This document shows, one piece after another, positions 52,301 through 54,937 of a DNA stretch of 54,937 nt. The DNA is from Rhizaria sp. SCN 62-66. Taxonomy: Eukaryota > Rhizaria, unplaced. Within the stretch, counting starts at the first letter, position 1; each line of letters opens with the position of its first letter. The notes below the pieces were generated by a model that had not been told where the DNA came from, made no database searches, and saw nothing but the letters and a program-made list of their open reading frames with translations. The stretch covers positions 1 to 54,937 of the forward strand of contig MEDY01000190.1 in the NCBI GenBank assembly GCA_001724265.1, in the 5' to 3' direction. The position numbers and the translations under genes were made by a program.

Positions 52301-54937
52301 TCTCCATTATGGCGCACTCGCCGCTGGCCACGGGCGCTGCGTTCAACCCCGGCGAGCTGCAGGCCGAGTGCCCGCACCTGGCGCGCGTGCTGGCGCACTC
52401 TCACGCGCTATCGTGCCGCGCCGGCGCGCCGCTGCCGCACTACACTGCGCGGCCCCCTCCCACGGGCTCCGACGGGCTGCCGCTGCCCGCCGCGCCGTCG
52501 GTAGACCCCGCCGTCACGGCGCGCTTCCCCGCGCTGTCGAGCGCGCCGCACCTGGCCAACCACGCCTGGTGGTCGCCGGAGCCCGACGCGTCGGCCGCCG
52601 CCGTCGTCGCCGCGGGCGGCGCTGGCCCCGGCTCGCGACTTGACTTGTGTTATCCTGAGGCCGCGGGTATGAAGGAGCTCGCATCGCTGTTCGAGACGGA
52701 GACGACCTCGGGCGGCTTCGCCTCGGCCGCGGCGTCCAACGCGAGCAAGAAGCGCACCGCGGCGGTGGCCGCCGCCGCTGCCGCGGCCGCTGCGCGTAAG
52801 CACGCTCACTCGACGCTGACGCACGCACAGGCTCAGGGCCGGTCGGCCGCGCCGGTACACGTGCCCGCCGGCTCCAACGGCGTGCCGGGCCCGCACTGGG
52901 GCTACCTGGGCCCCGCGCTGCCGCTGCCGTCGCTGCTGCGTCCGCTTGAGGGCACCGTCATCACGGCCAACGCGCAGAGCATCGAGGTGTCGCTCATGAT
53001 GCCTGTCAGCATCGCCAAGAACTGGTTCGCGCCCAACTCTTCCGGCGGCGGCGGCGGCGGCTACGGCGGTGGCGGCGGCTATGGCGGCGGCTACGGCGGC
53101 GGTAACCAGAACCAACCGTTTTTGGGTCCCACTCCTCGCGACTACGACAACCACCAGAACTACCACGGGCCCCTGCCTTCGTACATCACCAGCATCACCA
53201 ACGCCAACCCCAACAGCCACCAACACGGCAACAACAACTACAGCGCCGGCGCGGTCTCCCCCGTCGTGCCCGAGCTGCTCGCCGTGCCCATGCCCACGCA
53301 CGCCCGCGTCTCGGGCGGCGGCGGCGGCGGCGGCGCTGGCGCCCGCGGTGCTCGCGACAGCTCCGGCGCGGGCGGCAGCGTTGGCAGCGGCGACCCCAAC
53401 GGGCTCAGCGTGTCAAACTGCGCCCCCGCGCTGCCCACCACGCTGTGGCGCATCGACAAGGGCCCTTCGATGGTGCCCTTCGAGCGCTCCGCCGCCGCCG
53501 TCGCGGCCATGGCCTCGGGCTCCCAGGTCCGCGGATACGAGGTACGGCTCGACACAAGAACTTTTCAAGATATTTTAAGTTTTTGTATGCGCTTCCTGTC
53601 AGATATTTTTTTTTAAATTATTCACGTGCACATTACTGTTTTGTTTCTAATTTCATCTCTATTACTGCAACCATCACTCATCATTCTCTTCATTTATTCA
53701 TTCTCACTGTCTCTCCCCATTTTGCACACTCTGCCCCAGGGCCCCGACGCGGTGCGCCACATCCTGTGCCGCACGAACCACCTCACCGCGCTTGACCCCG
53801 CCGCGCCGGGCCGTCTGCTGGCCCGCGCGCGCGCCGCCCTCCGCGCCCAGCTCAAGCGCATGCCGCGCCAGGTCCCGCAGCCCGAAGCCAAGCCGCTCTC
53901 CGCCCTCTCGGCCGACGACGCTACCAACGCCGGCTCCAGCTCTGCGGGTCCGGGCGCCCCACTGTCTGCGGCGACCGCGGCGGCCGTGGCCGCTGCCGAG
54001 GCGGCGCACACTGCGGCCGCCAAGGCGAGCGGGACCGTCGCGATCGACTCCTGGGAGGACGATGAGGTGGCGGTGACGGCGAGCGCGCTGGCCGCGGACA
54101 CCAACGTCACTGGCACGCTGCCCACGCCCGCCGCTACCACGACGACCACCCCCACCAGCGCCGGCAGCGCCTCGAACGACAAGTCGCCCGCCAACAGCGC
54201 CTCTACTCCTGCCAAGGACGCGACGGAGCCTGACTCGTCCAGCGCTGTCGTCATTGCCGGCCGCCGCCCTCCTGCCGCCGTGGCTGTCGCTGTGAAGAAG
54301 ATGCCGCGCATTTTCTCGGTCCCGCGCCTGCCGCGCATCCATCTGCCGCTGGACCTGGCGCTGGCCGCGCTCTCGTCCTCGGCCGCGGGCGCGGAGCTGG
54401 GCGCCACCGACCTGGCCGCCGCCGCCGACACGGCGCAACTGACGCGCCCTGCGTCGCTCTTAACGCTGACGGCGACCGAGGCGAAGCGCGACGAGCTCAT
54501 CTGCCTCGCGCTGCGCCAGACCGAGTTCAACCGTCAGTCGTACATGGCGCCCGGCGAGGAGGCGGACGCGGCGCTCATCGCTGCCGACGCCGCCGCCGCC
54601 GCGGCCGCCGCGAACCCCGGCTCCGACCCCGCGCTGCTGCGGCAGATGCAGCTGCTGCGCGCGCGCGACGCCGCGATCGCCGCCTTTCTGGGCACCGCCG
54701 TGCCACCCTTCGCGCGCGCGGGCCCGAACGACCTGCAGCCGCCGTCGCTGGCTGGCCGGTTTTACTACCGCCGCGCGCCGGCGCCGCTGCAGCTGCTCGC
54801 GCGTGTGGCCGTCATGTCGCCCCCGCGCCCGCGCTGCGTCGCGCTGCCGCTGGCCGCGCTCGCCGCGGCGCCGCCCGCCGCCGCGCAGGCCTGGCTCGCC
54901 GCCGCCGCGCCCGCGCTGCAGCCGCCCGCCGCCGCGG
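49354..54937 (+). CDS. Gln-rich protein, possibly N-terminal part of an SF1 RNA helicase (right edge, partial)
   Basis: Exon 1 is 49354-53541 (1,396 codons, donor GTACGG). Exon 2 begins at 53740 after a CAG acceptor and stays open in frame to the window end, so at least 1,795 aa. Residues about 1-730 are Pro/Gln/Ala/His/Asn-rich with poly-Gln runs and QMPSQMPSQMP-type repeats, prion-like in composition. More ordered stretches follow: LYMSLTPSALKNLWWYATHW with an adjoining RAEIDFAVLELRQAIE; FQTGDIVWISVMPGSP ending in VLARLSIM; and LEGTVITANAQSIEVSLMMP. A helix-loop with ILCRTNHLTALDP follows the splice junction. Their order resembles the stalk and beta-barrel region before the motor of MOV10/UPF1-like helicases, but this is a weak resemblance. 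The motor, if any, would lie to the right. Confidence 0.6.
50271..50295 (+). repeat. (CAG)n microsatellite encoding poly-Gln
   Basis: An uninterrupted run of CAG codons. Further CAG/CAA runs lie at about 50451-50512 and 50550-50630 in the same Gln-rich exon. Confidence 0.85.

Overview
The window is nuclear DNA of a GC-rich unicellular eukaryote. Genes carry short AT-rich spliceosomal introns (0-3 per gene, about 100-385 nt), and coding exons are about 65-75% GC between AT-richer spacers. Many proteins are swollen by Ala, Ser, Gln, Asn and His runs. Several families are specifically eukaryotic: Mediator MED11, COG1, FIS1, an RS-domain protein and an ELO elongase. The lineage cannot be fixed from this sequence; the plant-type DEG protease and the GufA-like ZIP transporter fit many protists.

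Layout, left to right: a mitochondrial-like protein (-, 5' exon only, runs off the left edge); DEG9/10-type serine protease (+); giant LRR/coiled-coil protein (-); FIS1-like tail-anchored TPR protein (+); RS/RD-rich nuclear protein (-, 4 exons); Ser-Pro repeat protein (+); very long Asn/Asp/Gln-rich protein (+); class 2 dihydroorotate dehydrogenase (+); COG1-like Golgi tether subunit (+); ELO fatty-acid elongase (-); ZIP metal transporter (+); MED11 (-); secreted coiled-coil protein with a histone H1-like tail (+); PTGR1-like alkenal/enone reductase (-); and a Gln-rich protein, perhaps the N-terminal part of an SF1 RNA helicase (+, runs off the right edge). Orientation mostly alternates and there are no operons. 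Mitochondrial functions recur (left-edge gene, DEG, FIS1, DHODH), but I see no functional cluster.

Three observations stand out. (1) Two genes contain in-frame TAG codons (two in the Asn/Gln-rich gene, one in COG1) with coding character continuing in the same frame on both sides. All 13 genes whose 3' end is visible stop at TAA (9) or TGA (4), never TAG. This suggests UAG is a sense codon, probably Gln, or is read through. (2) All 12 introns I could place have a pyrimidine at donor position +4 (mostly GTACGT) and none has GTAAGT. (3) An 11-bp word, CGGCTTAACTT, occurs six times exactly, always inside coding sequence and in different reading frames, so it is a DNA- or RNA-level signal and not a shared peptide.

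Gene models are manual splicings supported by frame, splice signals and family resemblance. Starts are the first convincing ATG. No database search was possible.
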